From HGM12998 sp900756495 (GTDB lineage Bacteria > Bacillota > Clostridia > Oscillospirales > Oscillospiraceae), in the NCBI GenBank assembly GCA_958477305.1, contig CAUEFI010000009.1:61600-125599 (forward strand): a DNA stretch of 64,000 bases, written 5' to 3'. Of the stretch, positions 43,379 through 51,231 are shown in pieces. The position numbers were made by a program, and so were the translations under genes. Numbering within the stretch: the stretch's first letter is position 1; the number at the start of each line of letters is the position of its first letter. The notes below the pieces were generated by a model. It was given only the letters and a program-made list of their open reading frames with translations, searched no databases and was not told the origin of the DNA.

Positions 43379-43445
43379 GTGGTATTCTGAGGCTAGGCCT
43401 TGTTTGAAGATTGGCGGAATGGCCAACGGCGAGAGATTTTCCCGC

Positions 43446-44375
43446 TTAAAACCCGCTCAGGCTTTTGGCGAGGGCGGCAAAAACAGGCAGTGTAACAATA
43501 GAGAGCAGGGTGGAAAGGGTGATCATCTGGACGGCCGTCTCCGCATTCCGGCCGAATTGCTGGGCGAACATACTGGTGATGCCGGCGACCGGCGCGGCGG
43601 AGAGAATGACCGAGGCGCAGTAGAGCGCGGGATTTAAGCCCAGCGGCAGCAGGCACAGGGCCGTGAGAGCGGGAATAACCACGAGCCGCACTGCGGAGGC
43701 GGCATAGAGCACAGGCCGCCGGAAGGAGCGCAGCAGGCCGGCTGAGGCCATCTGGGCGCCCACCACCACCATGGCCAGGGGACTGTTCAGATCGGCCAGA
43801 AAGGATACGGCATTGCCTATCGGGGCGGGCAGCGTAAAATGGCCCAGGAAGAAGACCAGAGCGATGGCCAGCCCGATGACGCCTGGGTTCAGAAAGACCT
43901 TTCTGGGGGAGAGGGCCTTTCGTCCCCCCATAAGAATAACGCCATGTGTCCAGCTGAACAGATTGAAGGCCACCAGGGACAGGGCGCCGTAGATCATGGC
44001 GTCGGCCCCCAGGATAGATTGAACCAGCGGGACGCCCATAAAGCCGATATTGCCATATACGACGGCGAAGCGCAGGGAATCGCGGTCATCCCGGGCGGTG
44101 CGGCGGAACAGGAGCTGAGCGATGAGGATATAGGCCGCATAGCAGGCCAGGGTCACCAGCGCGCCGGTTCCCAGTTCCCGCAAGAGAGCGGGGGTGGCCT
44201 CCACCTGAAAACACTGGATGATAATACAGGGGTTGACGATATAGAGAAGCAGAAAGGTCATCTGGGACAGACCGTGACTGTTGAGCTTGCCCAGCTTGCC
44301 CAGCAGGAAGCCCACCGCCATCATGAGGAACAGCGTGCCTACCTGCCCGGCTACGGCTGCTATATTCTGAACCAT
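43446..44375 (-). CDS. AEC (auxin efflux carrier) family transporter
   Basis: A 309-residue membrane protein with about ten helices in two inverted halves. Family segments are FLLGKLGKLN at the start and VYGNIGFMGVPLVQSI in the middle. Bacterial AEC members carry organic acids or amino acids. Substrate is unknown here. It lies downstream of the MFS gene on the same strand (84-base gap), so both may belong to one transport unit for phenolic or carboxylate compounds. Confidence 0.88.
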   Translation of the reverse strand: MVQNIAAVAGQVGTLFLMMAVGFLLGKLGKLNSHGLSQMTFLLLYIVNPCIIIQCFQVEATPALLRELGTGALVTLACYAAYILIAQLLFRRTARDDRDSLRFAVVYGNIGFMGVPLVQSILGADAMIYGALSLVAFNLFSWTHGVILMGGRKALSPRKVFLNPGVIGLAIALVFFLGHFTLPAPIGNAVSFLADLNSPLAMVVVGAQMASAGLLRSFRRPVLYAASAVRLVVIPALTALCLLPLGLNPALYCASVILSAAPVAGITSMFAQQFGRNAETAVQMITLSTLLSIVTLPVFAALAKSLSGF

Positions 44376-44458
44376 GAAGTCACCTCCTGGACAAGCTCAA
44401 TTCCCCCGGGAAATGCGCCGTCCCGGAGGAACTGAGAATATAGAATGCAGAAGCAGCT

Positions 44459-45715
44459 TTAGCGGCCTTTTGGGGCCTCCAGCGTCTTGTTGGAAAGACC
44501 GAGCGCGAGGAAGAAAGCTATGAGCGAGAGTACGCCCAATACGATGGACAGTACCTGATAGCTGCCCTGAGTGGCAGTCAGGATAACCGGCATGATGATA
44601 AAGGTTGAGGTGCGGATAGCCACAACAATGGGAGTGACCACACTGTTGGCTGCGGCAAACTCATAGCGGCCGAAAATTTGAATGACCATGGAGGGCAGCA
44701 GATTGCAGATACCGCCGATGAGAATACCAAGGAGGATAATGAGAATCAGGGTGACGGTTTTGCTGCCGATAAAGGCGGCCAGCAGGAACTGCATGATGGC
44801 CATATAGAGGGCAAAGACGATGACGGCCTTTTTGGTACCGGCCTTCTGGTCCAACACACCCCACAAATAGCTGCCCAGGATACCCAGCACAGAGGCGATG
44901 GAAAGCCAGAGCGTACCCTCCTCCATGGTAAAGCCGGAGGCCTGGACACGGGGAATGAACTGCGTCATTGTGGACACCAGGGCGATGAACAGGAGGCCGA
45001 AAGAGAGAGAGACCAGCCACATCTGCTTGCAGCAGAGCAGGCGCGGCACCGACCAGGTGGATTTATATTCGGAGATTTTAGGTTTGTTGGCCTCTTCCGG
45101 ATCGTTGTCGGGATAGGCTCCGGCCTCCTCCGGAGTGGCTTTTACGGCGAAAGCCGCGAGGAGCGCCAGCACTAAGGTGATGGCGGCAAAGACCAGGAAG
45201 GGAGCGGACAGGCCGTGGGTGGCGCCGAAGACGGCGGTGAAAATGGGGATACAAATGGCGCTGGAGAGAGGGGCGCCCATGGTGGACCAGCCCAGCGCAA
45301 TTCCCTTTTTCTTGGGGAACCAGTTAGACATATAAGTATTGGTAGAGACCAGATTCAGCGTATTCCCCAGGGCAGTGAGAACGACAACCACCACACCGTA
45401 CATTGCAATCGAAGTGACCTGGCCGTTGACCGCGAAGAGGACAGCCACCAGCACCAGGGCCAGCACGGTGGGGACTTTGACGCCTTTGGCAGTGATCCAG
45501 CGGCCAAAAACCAGAGCCAGCACCACGCCGGCCCAGCCGCCGACACCGGAGAAAACCAACAGGCTGTTTTGGTTCCAGCCCTTGACCGCTTCAAAGAGCT
45601 GAGGCGTTACATTGAGGAGATCTACGGTTGCCGAGCTGATGAGGTAGAGCAGGCCGACAAAGATAATAATCCACCAGCCCTTGGCGCCGAAGTTGTTCAA
45701 TCCTTTTTGCTTCAT
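44459..45715 (-). CDS. MFS transporter
   Basis: A 418-residue 12-helix major facilitator, with a cytoplasmic loop between helices 6 and 7 (TPEEAGAYPDNDPEEANKP). The SNWFPKKKGIALGWS segment resembles oxalate/formate-antiporter-type MFS carriers. It is divergent from the LysR gene at 45878 that precedes the phloretin-hydrolase-like enzyme, so it may import a flavonoid-derived substrate or export a product. ATG 45715 follows GGGAGG at a long spacing; an upstream extension of 15 codons is less likely. Confidence 0.87.
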   Translation of the reverse strand: MKQKGLNNFGAKGWWIIIFVGLLYLISSATVDLLNVTPQLFEAVKGWNQNSLLVFSGVGGWAGVVLALVFGRWITAKGVKVPTVLALVLVAVLFAVNGQVTSIAMYGVVVVVLTALGNTLNLVSTNTYMSNWFPKKKGIALGWSTMGAPLSSAICIPIFTAVFGATHGLSAPFLVFAAITLVLALLAAFAVKATPEEAGAYPDNDPEEANKPKISEYKSTWSVPRLLCCKQMWLVSLSFGLLFIALVSTMTQFIPRVQASGFTMEEGTLWLSIASVLGILGSYLWGVLDQKAGTKKAVIVFALYMAIMQFLLAAFIGSKTVTLILIILLGILIGGICNLLPSMVIQIFGRYEFAAANSVVTPIVVAIRTSTFIIMPVILTATQGSYQVLSIVLGVLSLIAFFLALGLSNKTLEAPKGR

Positions 45716-45877
45716 TGCTGAGGAGCCTCCCTTTTGATATTTTATGTTCCAGTTTGCCACAACACACGGGATTCACTGAGTGAATTTTAGCGCAAAACGC
45801 ACAATAAGGGAAATATCGTTTTCCCATGCAGTTATTCCGAAAAGGAATCATTAGTACCAAAGGAGGGGGAAGCCACT
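45716..45877. promoter_or_regulatory. Divergent LysR control region
   Basis: Two LysR-type palindromes: ATTCACTGAGTGAAT at 45771-45785 and ATTCCGAAAAGGAAT at 45834-45848, 63 bases apart (six helical turns). Both fit T-N11-A. The second has the TTCC-N5-GGAA core also found in the other LysR region. AAAGGAGGGGG precedes the lysR GTG. Confidence 0.6.
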
Positions 45878-46786
45878 GTGGATATCAAACTGTTGAAGAC
45901 CTTTGTTACCGTAGCCAACCACAGCTCTTTTACCGACGCGGCGAAGGAGCTCTACATTGCCCAGAGCGCAGTGAGCAAGCATATCACACAGTTAGAGAAA
46001 GAGTTGGGCGTACAGCTCTTCCTGCGGGATACCAGGATGGTGCGTCTGACAGCTGCGGGCGAGGCCTTCTATCAGGACAGCGCAGATATTTTAAGGCGGC
46101 TGGAGGAGGCGGTGCTCCGGCTGACCGATCCGGCGAGAGCGGTGACGGGCCGGCTGACCGTAGGGGCTTTCAGCGTCCTGGCCGATGAGGCGGTGGAGAC
46201 GGTGCGCGCATTTCGCAGCCGCCATCCGGGGGTGGAGACGGTGCTGGAGTGGTTTGAATTCGGCGAGCTGATTCGCAGGGTAGAGGATGGGTCGGTGGAC
46301 GTGGCCTTTACCATCGGCTTTGCCGCCGACGGCAAGAGCCAGATGCGCCGTAAGACGCTGGAAAAGGGACGCATGAGCGTCCTGCTGGGAATACGAAGCC
46401 CTCTGGCGGCGCGGGAATCGCTGAGGCTGTCCGACTTGAAGGGAAGGCCATATTACACCATGCGGCCAAACGTGACCCCTGACGGCTATATGAATATTAT
46501 GCGCTACTTCTCTGAGAAGGGGTTCCAGCCCGGCGACATGATTCCCTGTTCCAGCCATGAGTCAATGATTCTGGAGCTTCAGCTCCACGACGAGGGCTAT
46601 GGGCTGATGGGGGAATATCAGTACCGAAGGCATCCCGGTATTGTTTTTGTACCTATGGCAGAAGAGGATCAGCCTGGCGGAGATTCCTTTGATCTGGTTG
46701 CCATGTGGCGGGCGAACAATGAAAACCCGTGTATCCAGGCCTTGCTGGATGAGATCGACCGGCGCAGTTATCCCATTCAGGAATAA
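45878..46786 (+). CDS. LysR-family transcriptional regulator
   Basis: A 302-residue regulator. The HTH is SFTDAAKELYIAQSAVSKHI, and the effector domain follows from about residue 90. It sits between the divergent MFS transporter and a co-directional phloretin/DAPG-hydrolase-family gene, so it probably controls both in response to a phenolic effector. The GTG start is supported by a strong AAAGGAGG. Confidence 0.92.
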   Translation: MDIKLLKTFVTVANHSSFTDAAKELYIAQSAVSKHITQLEKELGVQLFLRDTRMVRLTAAGEAFYQDSADILRRLEEAVLRLTDPARAVTGRLTVGAFSVLADEAVETVRAFRSRHPGVETVLEWFEFGELIRRVEDGSVDVAFTIGFAADGKSQMRRKTLEKGRMSVLLGIRSPLAARESLRLSDLKGRPYYTMRPNVTPDGYMNIMRYFSEKGFQPGDMIPCSSHESMILELQLHDEGYGLMGEYQYRRHPGIVFVPMAEEDQPGGDSFDLVAMWRANNENPCIQALLDEIDRRSYPIQE

Positions 46787-46805
46787 ATTTGTTCCAAACA
46801 TATAT

Positions 46806-46852
46806 TTTACAAGCCGCGTGCTTAGCGTTATGATGAATCCATCCCAATGGAT
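46806..46852 (+). promoter_or_regulatory. Promoter and operator-like palindrome of the hydrolase gene
   Basis: TTTACA (46806-46811), 17 bases, TATGAT (46829-46834). Directly after it lies the palindrome ATCCAT-CCCA-ATGGAT (46837-46852), placed where a repressor or LysR contact could act. Confidence 0.6.
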
Positions 46853-46893
46853 GTCATATGTGACACTGAGACAGCACGAAAGCGAGGCAATTC

Positions 46894-47691
46894 ATGATGG
46901 ATAGACCGGTAATGACCGCCGAAGAGGCGAAGCTCTCTTATGCAAAGTATTTTGACCGCCCCATGGCCCCTATCCCCCAGGAAAAGCTGGACATCTGGAA
47001 AGGGCCGGCCGCCCCTGCCGCGTCCGCTCTGCCCTTTGCGGAACGAGCCAGGTTTCAGGATGCGGATGTTCCCGGACTGGACAATGGCTTTACCGTTGCG
47101 GCCGACGGTACGGGATTTGTCGCCAATACCACGTTCATGCCCGGTGTTACGGCTGAGATGTTCAACTGGTGGTTTGGCTGGCATTCGGTCACCAGCGACC
47201 TGCGTTATAAGATCTGGAACCATGATGACCACTGGTACGCCCGGGCGGACAGGCCCGAATATGTCAAGGACCCCAACGTCCCGGCGGCTCAAAAGACTTG
47301 GGGGGTAAACCATCAGATTCTGGAGGATATCGGGCTGGGGGCCAGCGACCTGCTGCTCTGCTTCCGCCGCCCCTCCGATTTGGGCTATGACGAGGCAAAG
47401 GTAGGGACGCCCTCCTGTCTGGCCATGGTGTGCGCATATGGTCTGGGGAATACGCCTGCTGTTATGACGCACATCGCCAAGGAGGCCGAGGGCGGGATCC
47501 TCTTCTGCTCTCGCTTCTGGATGGGATACGGCCCCGATGAAAAGGGAGAGCTGATTAAACTGGTGCCCGACGGGGCGGCGGTTCCCGAGGCAGCCCCCCG
47601 CGCGCTCTATGGACACAACATCAAGGAGTACAGCAACCTGGCTTCCATCCTCCCCAGCGTCTACGCCGAGGAGAAAGACAAGCCCTGGTAA
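46894..47691 (+). CDS. Phloretin hydrolase / DAPG hydrolase (PhlG) family C-C hydrolase
   Basis: A 265-residue protein of the PhlG/phloretin-hydrolase family. Members cleave the C-C bond between an acyl group and a phloroglucinol ring, giving for example phloroglucinol and dihydrocinnamate from phloretin. Family segments are FNWWFGWHSV, YKIWNHDDHWYARAD and GGILFCSRFWMGYG. The C-terminal GHNIKEYSNL has the HxxxE pair expected to bind the catalytic zinc. Context (LysR, MFS) and the presumed flavonoid-degrading host support a flavonoid role. The exact substrate is inferred. It has its own promoter and a terminator follows. Confidence 0.85.
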   Translation: MMDRPVMTAEEAKLSYAKYFDRPMAPIPQEKLDIWKGPAAPAASALPFAERARFQDADVPGLDNGFTVAADGTGFVANTTFMPGVTAEMFNWWFGWHSVTSDLRYKIWNHDDHWYARADRPEYVKDPNVPAAQKTWGVNHQILEDIGLGASDLLLCFRRPSDLGYDEAKVGTPSCLAMVCAYGLGNTPAVMTHIAKEAEGGILFCSRFWMGYGPDEKGELIKLVPDGAAVPEAAPRALYGHNIKEYSNLASILPSVYAEEKDKPW

Positions 47692-47762
47692 AAAGAAACG
47701 GCCCTGGGCCTTGAAGCGCCCCAAAGTGAGACAATCACCCAATAAAAATGGTTCAGGCAGCC

Positions 47763-47809
47763 GGGAGGGCTTGCCGTCTGTGAATGCAGGCGGCAAGCCC
47801 TTCCGTTTT
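47763..47809 (+). terminator. Terminator of the hydrolase gene
   Basis: GGGAGGGCTTGCCG (47763-47776) pairs with CGGCAAGCCCTTCC (47791-47804), then GTTTTG. Confidence 0.8.
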
Positions 47810-47919
47810 GCCTCAATACGGCGGTTCCCGTCATAGTTCAGATACCACATCGTTTTCTCTTTTCGTAGCCGCTGTACCTCAGTAGGCAAATCTGCGCCTG
47901 CATCTTATGGTATAGTTTT

Positions 47920-47968
47920 GCGCCCCAATTGCTGTCCAGTGCATCATACTGGCTGACAATTGGGGCGC
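47920..47968. repeat. Nested inverted repeat of unclear role
   Basis: GCGCCCCAATTG (47920-47931) and CAATTGGGGCGC (47957-47968) are perfect inverted copies. Inside them, CCAGT and ACTGG form a second pair (47936-47940 with 47948-47952). There is no T-run on the minus side where the lipoprotein gene ends, so it is not a standard terminator. It could be a protein site or the trace of a small mobile element. Confidence 0.55.
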
Positions 47969-47975
47969 AGCGTTC

Positions 47976-48632
47976 TTAAGGCTTCGTTTCTTCTCCCGCT
48001 TGAAAACGGGGCGGGCAATAATAGAGCGTTAAATCAATTCCCCCGTCCTCCTGATAATTGCAGTCCACGCCATAATTTCCTGAGGTAAACCAGGTACAGG
48101 TTTCCGCAAGCGGGTGAATTTCCCGCGTGGAGAAGTTTATTACAGCAACCTCTGACGGTTCGGCGTTGGCAAAAAGGTGGCTTGCAAATGCGTCCAGACA
48201 GTCCTGGCATAGAAATGTACCAACCAAATCAGGCTCAACCGCAGTGTTCTCAGGCGGAATACCGATACGGGAGTAGCCCCTGTCTGGATCGGTTGTACTG
48301 GAAAGACGTACTTCTCCGAGCGACACATTGATAATCTCCGTATAGCCTAAAGGCTCTTTAATCTGCCGGCCGTCTCGACCGTAGTTATTGATACGCACAG
48401 GATATACATCAAAGGTATTTAAATTGACAATGCCAAGGTTGTCCTGCTCCCAACAGGCCCAAAGGAGATGCTCTCTGTGATTCTCAGAGCAGAGATAACA
48501 GTCCTCTTTATCAATGGAGGAGATATAGCTGGGCGGATTATAATTGGCGGCGGAAAAAGGGAAGTGCCCCTGCCTGCAGGCACACAGAAGGAGGAACAGC
48601 AGCAATGCCGGAATCAGTCTGTTTTGCTTCAT
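47976..48632 (-). CDS. Putative lipoprotein, function unknown
   Basis: A 218-residue protein with a lipoprotein signal: KQNRLIPALLLFLLLCAC, with the lipid-modified cysteine at about residue 19. The mature part has two cysteine pairs (CYLCSENH and LCQDCLDAF) that could bind metal or form disulfides. I do not recognise the family. The ATG at 48632 is chosen because the signal peptide begins there; the ribosome binding site (AGGGTGG) is modest. Confidence 0.65.
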   Translation of the reverse strand: MKQNRLIPALLLFLLLCACRQGHFPFSAANYNPPSYISSIDKEDCYLCSENHREHLLWACWEQDNLGIVNLNTFDVYPVRINNYGRDGRQIKEPLGYTEIINVSLGEVRLSSTTDPDRGYSRIGIPPENTAVEPDLVGTFLCQDCLDAFASHLFANAEPSEVAVINFSTREIHPLAETCTWFTSGNYGVDCNYQEDGGIDLTLYYCPPRFQAGEETKP

Positions 48633-48677
48633 ATCAGATACCACCCTGCAAGTTTCCAATGGTTAGGCCCATTACCG

Positions 48678-48806
48678 TCAGAACAGCTTCCAAGCCGTTC
48701 TCTGCATCCCAACATGGCGGTTGCGGACAATCTGCGGTTTGCCGTCGAACAACTCGCGCGTAAACAAGCTGTCTGCCGTCTCCGGCAATTTTCCTTTGAA
48801 ATTCAT
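48678..48806 (-). CDS. Small ORF upstream of the lipoprotein gene
   Basis: A 42-residue frame with an excellent GGGGGGAG six bases before the ATG. It reads basic and polar with no membrane helix (for example ELFDGKPQIVRNRHVGM). It could be a small protein or the start of a truncated gene. It lies 45 bases upstream of the lipoprotein gene on the same strand. No family is recognised. Confidence 0.4.
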   Translation of the reverse strand: MNFKGKLPETADSLFTRELFDGKPQIVRNRHVGMQRTAWKLF

Positions 48807-48921
48807 GTAAAACTCCCCCCTACTTCTTGTACCCCTCATTTTTTCTACCGCTTTTTACTTCCGTTACTTCATAGATCGCCGTGATACTGCGGTGGATCAT
48901 TTTCTAAACGATTGATTGTAA

Positions 48922-48965
48922 AAATGCTGTTCGTCATAGCCAATATGACGGGCAGCATTTTTTAA
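48922..48965. terminator. Bidirectional terminator upstream of the tandem regulators
   Basis: AAATGCTG (48922-48929) with CAGCATTT (48953-48960), extended by CGTCATA/TATGACG, followed by T5. A-rich flanks give a tail on the minus strand too. It insulates the small-regulator locus. Confidence 0.8.
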
Positions 48966-48978
48966 CATTGGCCGACAT

Positions 48979-49022
48979 GGCCAAATAACGGCCATATTAT
49001 ATGGCTATTTTAGCAGCCATAA
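48979..49022 (+). promoter_or_regulatory. Operator pair of the first small XRE-like gene
   Basis: Two palindromes in tandem: ATGGCC-N7-GGCCAT (48979-48997) and ATGGCT-N8-AGCCAT (49003-49022). The first is nearly identical to the site before the second gene, with the same AAATAAY spacer. A TATTAT -10-like element lies at the downstream edge of the first palindrome, between the two. Confidence 0.65.
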
Positions 49023-49046
49023 TAAACCCTGTAAAGGGGGAATTAC

Positions 49047-49256
49047 ATGATTTGCTATAGGTTGTTGTGGGAAACTATGGCACAGAAAGGTGAAACAACA
49101 TACACATTGCGTGAGAAACATAAATTTAGCCATTCGACAGTCCAACGGTTGCAAGCCAATTTGCCCGTATCGACATATACACTTGATCGACTATGCAAAA
49201 TCCTTAACTGTCGGTTGGAAGAAATCGTAGAATATATTTCAGATGAAAATCTGTAG
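49047..49256 (+). CDS. Small XRE/Cro-like helix-turn-helix regulator 1
   Basis: A 69-residue protein that is nearly all DNA-binding domain. The HTH spans YTLREKHKFSHSTVQRLQ and the C-terminal part reads TLDRLCKILNCRLEEIVEYI, the Cro/CI-type small regulator pattern. It is a close paralogue of the next gene (same length and framework, different recognition-helix residues HSTVQRLQAN versus HATVQRLQRN). Autoregulation through the upstream palindromes is likely. Lower GC than its surroundings suggests acquisition. Confidence 0.85.
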   Translation: MICYRLLWETMAQKGETTYTLREKHKFSHSTVQRLQANLPVSTYTLDRLCKILNCRLEEIVEYISDENL

Positions 49257-49273
49257 CATACAGACTGGAAAAC

Positions 49274-49301
49274 ATGGCTAAATAATGGCCATATTTATAA
49301 T
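49274..49301 (+). promoter_or_regulatory. Operator and -10 of the second small XRE-like gene
   Basis: ATGGCT-AAATAAT-GGCCAT (49274-49292), followed by TATAAT at 49296-49301. The palindrome matches the first gene's site in sequence, spacer and position relative to the gene. Confidence 0.65.
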
Positions 49302-49348
49302 CCCCCCTTTGCATCCATAATGGTAATGTAAGGGAGGAGCAATGTGCT

Positions 49349-49561
49349 ATGATTCAATACAGCCCCTTGTGGAAAACAATGGCTGAGAAGCGAGTAACGA
49401 CCTATACATTACGAGTTAAGTATGGTATGAGCCACGCTACAGTTCAGAGATTGCAGAGGAATATGCATGTCTCCACCTTTACGCTAAATCGGTTGTGTGA
49501 AATACTTGGCTGCGAAATATCCGATGTTGTAGAATATGTACCAGACAGTAAAGAGCTATAA
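49349..49561 (+). CDS. Small XRE/Cro-like helix-turn-helix regulator 2
   Basis: A 70-residue paralogue of the preceding gene. The HTH is YTLRVKYGMSHATVQRLQ and the tail TLNRLCEILGCEISDVVEYV. AGGGAGGAG lies nine bases before the ATG. A tandem duplication that copied the operator with the gene is the simplest explanation. Ends before a strong terminator at 49588. Confidence 0.85.
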   Translation: MIQYSPLWKTMAEKRVTTYTLRVKYGMSHATVQRLQRNMHVSTFTLNRLCEILGCEISDVVEYVPDSKEL

Positions 49562-49587
49562 CGCCGGTGGGATCACCTAGTAGCCTG

Positions 49588-49624
49588 AAAAAGCGAGCTA
49601 TCTGTTGCAGATAGCTCGCTTTTT
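49588..49624. terminator. Bidirectional terminator after the tandem regulators
   Basis: A 16-bp stem AAAAAGCGAGCTATCT (49588-49603) with 49609-49624 around GTTGC. It serves the regulators and the convergent ATPase gene. Confidence 0.92.
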
Positions 49625-49696
49625 GCTCGATCTTTATGGTGAGGATATGGCTAACTCCATCCGATGTATTACCGCATATCTCCTAATTGATATCTG

Positions 49697-51040
49697 TTAC
49701 AGATGTGTTCGGAGTTCAAGTGCCAGCCCAATCAGCCGATCTGCCTGATCCGCCATGAACAGCGGGATATTCAGCACATCATCGTCCAGTTTCAGGTTAT
49801 CCAGGGAGAAGCGCACACGGAGCTTGACCTTATCCGGAAACAGTTCTTTGAACTTCTTCAAACTCTTGCTGGATGTGTTGGCCTCGGATTTGACCTCGAT
49901 AGGAAAAATATCATTCTCCCGCTGAATCAGGAAATCCACCTCATAGGGAGGATTATTCTGCGTCCAGTAGCGGGGAACCACTTCGAACTGTGTAACCAAA
50001 GTCTGTAAAACGAAGTTTTCGGTCAATGCGCCCTTAAACTCGGTGAACAGGCGGTTGCCCTCGCCAAAGGCCGTGGGGGCCAGCTGCGCCAAGCGGCGGA
50101 GCAGACCCACATCCACCAGATAAATCTTAAAGGCGGACAGGTCATCGTAAGCGGCCACCGGCAGACCGGGGGCGCTGCTGCGGTAGATCTTATGCACCAG
50201 GCGGGCATCCACCAGCCATTGCAGGGCGTCCTCGTATTCCCGGGCTCGTGCGCCCTCTTTGACAACCTTGTAGATGAATTTTTTGTTTTCCCTTGCCAAC
50301 TGAGAGGGAATAGATCTCCAAATCATGGAGATCTTTGGGAACTCACTGATGTTGGGGTGCTTGGCAAAGTCACGCTCGTATGCGCCGAGGATACCCGACA
50401 GCGCTTCCTGCATGGCGGCAACGTCACGGGCCTCCGTCCACATCAGCACGGATTCCGGCATACCGCCGGTGACATAGTACATCTTCAATTTCTCGTACAG
50501 AGGGTTAAAAAACGCATCTGGGATCGGCTCAATGGCGTCCACACTTTCCAGGTATGCCGCAAGGTTTTCGTCCCCATTGGCAATCAGGAACTCGGAGAAG
50601 GTCATAGGGTCAATCTGCATGAAATTGACCTTGCCCACAGGGAAAGAGGACGGCTTTGCCAGCGCAATGCCCAGCAGAGAACCGGCGCAGGCGATGTGAT
50701 ACTGCGGCGCATTCTCGCAGAAATACTTCATGGAATTGATGACCTTGGGGCAGTCCTGCACCTCGTCAAAAATGATAAGGGTCTTTTCCGGCAGGATCTT
50801 CTGGCCGCTGGCCAGCATCAGGTTTTGCAGGATGCGGTCAACATCCTTGGTGGTCTCGAAGAACGGCCTGTATTCCTCGTTTTCATCGAAGTTGAAATAG
50901 GCGGTGTTTTCATAGTAACGCCTGCCGAACTCTTTCAGAATCCATGTCTTGCCCACCTGCCGTACACCTTTCAGAATCAGAGGCTTGCGGTAGGGGGAGT
51001 TCTTCCAATCCAGCAGCTTTTTCAAAATAAATCGTTCCAC
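49697..51040 (-). CDS. AAA-type ATPase with DUF4143 domain
   Basis: A 447-residue protein of the AAA_14/DUF4143 family. Walker A is GVRQVGKTW and Walker B is LIIFDEVQ. The C-terminal DUF4143 part holds a PD-(D/E)XK-like core (YEVDFLIQRENDIFPIEVKSE). These proteins are widespread, often in accessory regions, and their function is not established. GTG 51040 is preferred because GAGGAG lies seven bases upstream; GTG 51055 overlaps that site. Confidence 0.85.
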   Translation of the reverse strand: MERFILKKLLDWKNSPYRKPLILKGVRQVGKTWILKEFGRRYYENTAYFNFDENEEYRPFFETTKDVDRILQNLMLASGQKILPEKTLIIFDEVQDCPKVINSMKYFCENAPQYHIACAGSLLGIALAKPSSFPVGKVNFMQIDPMTFSEFLIANGDENLAAYLESVDAIEPIPDAFFNPLYEKLKMYYVTGGMPESVLMWTEARDVAAMQEALSGILGAYERDFAKHPNISEFPKISMIWRSIPSQLARENKKFIYKVVKEGARAREYEDALQWLVDARLVHKIYRSSAPGLPVAAYDDLSAFKIYLVDVGLLRRLAQLAPTAFGEGNRLFTEFKGALTENFVLQTLVTQFEVVPRYWTQNNPPYEVDFLIQRENDIFPIEVKSEANTSSKSLKKFKELFPDKVKLRVRFSLDNLKLDDDVLNIPLFMADQADRLIGLALELRTHL

Positions 51041-51231
51041 AATGTCACTCCTCACACTTTTATTGGAGTTTTGGGGCTAAAAAATCACATTAATATTATA
51101 GACTGCGGTTTCAAAAACTTCAACGCCTTTTCACATAATTATATTTGTTTTGTGGATGCGTTATCACACTTTTATATATTCTTAGCTGATTTTAGTTTCT
51201 CACTGAACAATTCTTTTCCCATAGATTTCTG
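51041..51231. other. AT-rich spacer upstream of the eut leader
   Basis: No gene that I can support. AT-rich bases 51085-51180 probably hold the promoters of the ATPase gene (minus) and the eut leader (plus). The best plus-strand candidate is TTGTGG (51150-51155), 17 bases, TATATA (51173-51178), which is weak. Confidence 0.35.

Larger units (their letters stand above)
48807..49046. other. Non-coding stretch with terminator and operators
   Basis: No gene is supported. It holds the terminator at 48922-48965, the two palindromes at 48979-49022, and the ribosome binding site of the first small regulator (AAAGGGGGA before ATG 49047). Confidence 0.5.
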
